This document shows positions 62,644-64,000 of a stretch of DNA of 64,000 nucleotides, piece after piece. Source of the stretch: Deltaproteobacteria bacterium (lineage in GTDB: Bacteria; JAGRBM01; JAHCIT01). Every line of letters starts with the position of its first letter. Within the stretch, counting starts at the first letter, position 1. The DNA lies in the NCBI GenBank assembly GCA_026129095.1, contig JAHCIT010000008.1:62001-126000 (forward strand), written 5' to 3'. The notes under the pieces were generated by a model that ran no database searches, was not told where the DNA came from, and saw only the letters and a program-made list of their open reading frames with translations. The position numbers and the translations under genes are program-made.

Positions 62644-64000
62644 TCAGGGCCTGCCTGCGCGCACGATACGGTTCGCCACCTGGCCCTTGCGGAACAGGCC
62701 GAGCACCAGTTCCTCCGCCTCTTCCAGAAGCTCCATCGAATCCGGGATCTCGTGCAGCGCATAGCCGATCGCATCCAGGCGTCCGAAGCGCGCAGGATCG
62801 AGTTCAAGCGCAACCGGCAACTCTTCCAGTGCGGCTTTGGTCAGGGATATGTATCCGCCGGACATCGTCTGCGATCCGTACAGTTCCCTGAATATCCCCT
62901 CGATGGTCCGTGAATTGAGGAGCGCCGACAGCGCGCCCAGACCGATACCGGTCCCCTCACGGGGCTGGACCACAAACACGCTCACGGCAGGAGCAGCTGC
63001 GCCGTCCAGATCAAGCGCCGCCTCAACCTTGCGGCCCATGCCACTTACGAGAAGTTTGGGCGATCCGGCTACCAGGCGCCGGCGCTCACTGAGAGCACCG
63101 GCTGGAATCCGCGGATGCTCCATCTCCCTGCCGAGGAACCGTTGCCGCCCGCTCTGCCTGATCCGGTGGGGCTCAATCGCACCCGCCGTCACCAGATGAT
63201 AATCCCCGGCCTCGCCTACATGCGGACGGAGCGCATAGGCCTCACCCGTCGTCTGGCCTGCATGAACGGTGGCAATGTCGCAAAGCCGCACAGGTCCGGC
63301 TTCGAGCAGTTCCATCGCCGAGGCGGACAGGGCAGCGCCCCAGCTCCGCCCTTCAAGCAGACGCGTCTGCCAGTGGAACATTCCCGACGGCTGGCCATTG
63401 GATGTCCGGCCCTCACCCCGGCGGTCGCGATCCAGGGTCAGCACCACGGGATACACCGACACGGAGGCGAAAGGCTTTTCCCTGCTGAAATCCCTCAAGC
63501 GGACCGAGTCTCTCCGCCGGATGGCCGCGTCCCTCAGCCTGGCGGTATATCCAGCCGACAGAAGGCGGTTGGGAACGATCAGCACCGTGCGGCTGCAGCA
63601 CATCTCCTCGCCCAGCGCCCAGAATGCCGCAGCGAGGTCAAACGGGCCACGAAGCAGGGGGAACCTTTGCCGCAGAACTTCCCGCTCTGCGAGAACTTTC
63701 TCTCCGTGATCCGCAACGCCCCGGACGAAAGGAGGATTCGTTACCATCACGTCTGCCGCAATCACCGGGGTTTGCAGTGAATCTCCCGAGTCCACCTGGA
63801 GGCAGATACGTTCCCAGTCCATTGGCCGCCCGCCCGCGGCAAGCCAGAGGTTCGTTCGCGCGAGGAACGCCGCCGCCGGATCCAGTTCCCGTCCAACCAG
63901 ACGGGCCGCGGGGATACGGCCAAGGAGAACCAGTGCCGCCAGCAGGTTGCCAGTTCCGCAGGCAGGGTCGAGGAAGGTCGAACGCTCCCGTCCGGCGGCC
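62644..64000 (-). CDS. N6-adenine-type DNA methyltransferase, N-terminus cut by the window edge
   Basis: The frame is open to 64000 with no start, so the 5' end lies outside. SAM-binding motif I is present in FLDPACGTGNLLAALVLLGR right at the edge, and catalytic motif IV NPPF in VMVTNPPFVRGVAD. The C-terminal 200 residues (VRLCDIATVHAGQTTGEAYA, YHLVTAGAIEPHRI, YGSQTMSGGYISLTKAALEE) look like a target-recognition domain of Eco57I/type-I-like enzymes. No restriction gene is visible in the window, so it could be an orphan or part of a system beyond the edge. Confidence 0.8.
   Translation of the reverse strand, partial: AAGRERSTFLDPACGTGNLLAALVLLGRIPAARLVGRELDPAAAFLARTNLWLAAGGRPMDWERICLQVDSGDSLQTPVIAADVMVTNPPFVRGVADHGEKVLAEREVLRQRFPLLRGPFDLAAAFWALGEEMCCSRTVLIVPNRLLSAGYTARLRDAAIRRRDSVRLRDFSREKPFASVSVYPVVLTLDRDRRGEGRTSNGQPSGMFHWQTRLLEGRSWGAALSASAMELLEAGPVRLCDIATVHAGQTTGEAYALRPHVGEAGDYHLVTAGAIEPHRIRQSGRQRFLGREMEHPRIPAGALSERRRLVAGSPKLLVSGMGRKVEAALDLDGAAAPAVSVFVVQPREGTGIGLGALSALLNSRTIEGIFRELYGSQTMSGGYISLTKAALEELPVALELDPARFGRLDAIGYALHEIPDSMELLEEAEELVLGLFRKGQVANRIVRAGRP

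Overview
The window looks like chromosomal DNA of a high-GC Gram-negative bacterium. Lipoprotein signals, RND efflux and YdbH/YdbL-type periplasmic proteins indicate a double membrane. The order tRNA-Gln / prs / rplY(ctc) / pth / ychF, an orphan GspE/PilB ATPase and a GAF/HD-GYP regulator fit a member of the former Deltaproteobacteria or a related lineage; this is inference and the species cannot be named from the sequence. I saw no insertion sequence, phage gene, CRISPR array or rRNA. Coding density is very high, with many 1-4 base overlaps (ATGA, GTGA, TGATG).

Layout. 1-2457 (minus): edge of a small membrane protein, a glutaredoxin-like protein, a REC/GAF/HD-GYP c-di-GMP phosphodiesterase. 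2614-5446 (plus): GspE/PilB ATPase overlapping gpsA. 5450-25987 (minus): about 20 kb of ten exported proteins with no cytoplasmic enzyme among them. In transcription order these are a coiled-coil LPP20-like protein, a transglutaminase-like protein with three regulatory-like repeats, a second LPP20-like protein, a TPR/SLH lipoprotein, a FlgT-N-like protein, a FecR protein, a YdbH/AsmA-like giant, a YnbE/YdbL-like lipoprotein, a 2573-residue beta-propeller/TPR protein with two degenerate CHAT-like domains, and a second FecR protein. I think this cluster is the best candidate for an undescribed system: an envelope assembly or lipid-transport machine. 26077-32856 (minus): guaB-guaA-dnaE. 33062-38534 (plus): trpDCFBA plus a LEA2-like membrane-anchored protein; trpE and trpG are absent. 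38670-43214: a small Cys protein, a CPA2 antiporter, a DusC-like tRNA dihydrouridine synthase, a CxxCxxCC protein and an SGNH-like protein lacking its catalytic Ser. 43252-43663: divergent tRNA-Val(CAC) and tRNA-Gln(TTG). 43722-47809 (plus): prs, rplY, pth, ychF, thioesterase. 47810-48134: structured non-coding region with repeats and a perfect DnaA box. 48135-52480 (plus): an ACP-like protein with an altered attachment motif, a strong terminator, then aspA, an isocitrate lyase/PEP mutase-family enzyme, an enoyl-CoA hydratase and an SDR. 52483-54029 (minus): TetR plus a diiron ferritin-like protein behind a long palindromic operator. 54164-56396 (minus): an extracytoplasmic flavin cassette (FMN-binding protein, ApbE, 4-TM protein) with a Fur-like box. 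56713-61017 (plus): RND adaptor and pump. 61065-62615: lipase maturation factor family. 62644-64000 (minus): DNA methyltransferase cut by the right edge.

How the genes work together. The housekeeping blocks (purine/PRPP supply by guaBA and prs, tryptophan synthesis, translation factors) are ordinary. The accessory interest lies in the envelope cluster, the flavin cassette, the TetR/diiron pair and the unusual ACP.
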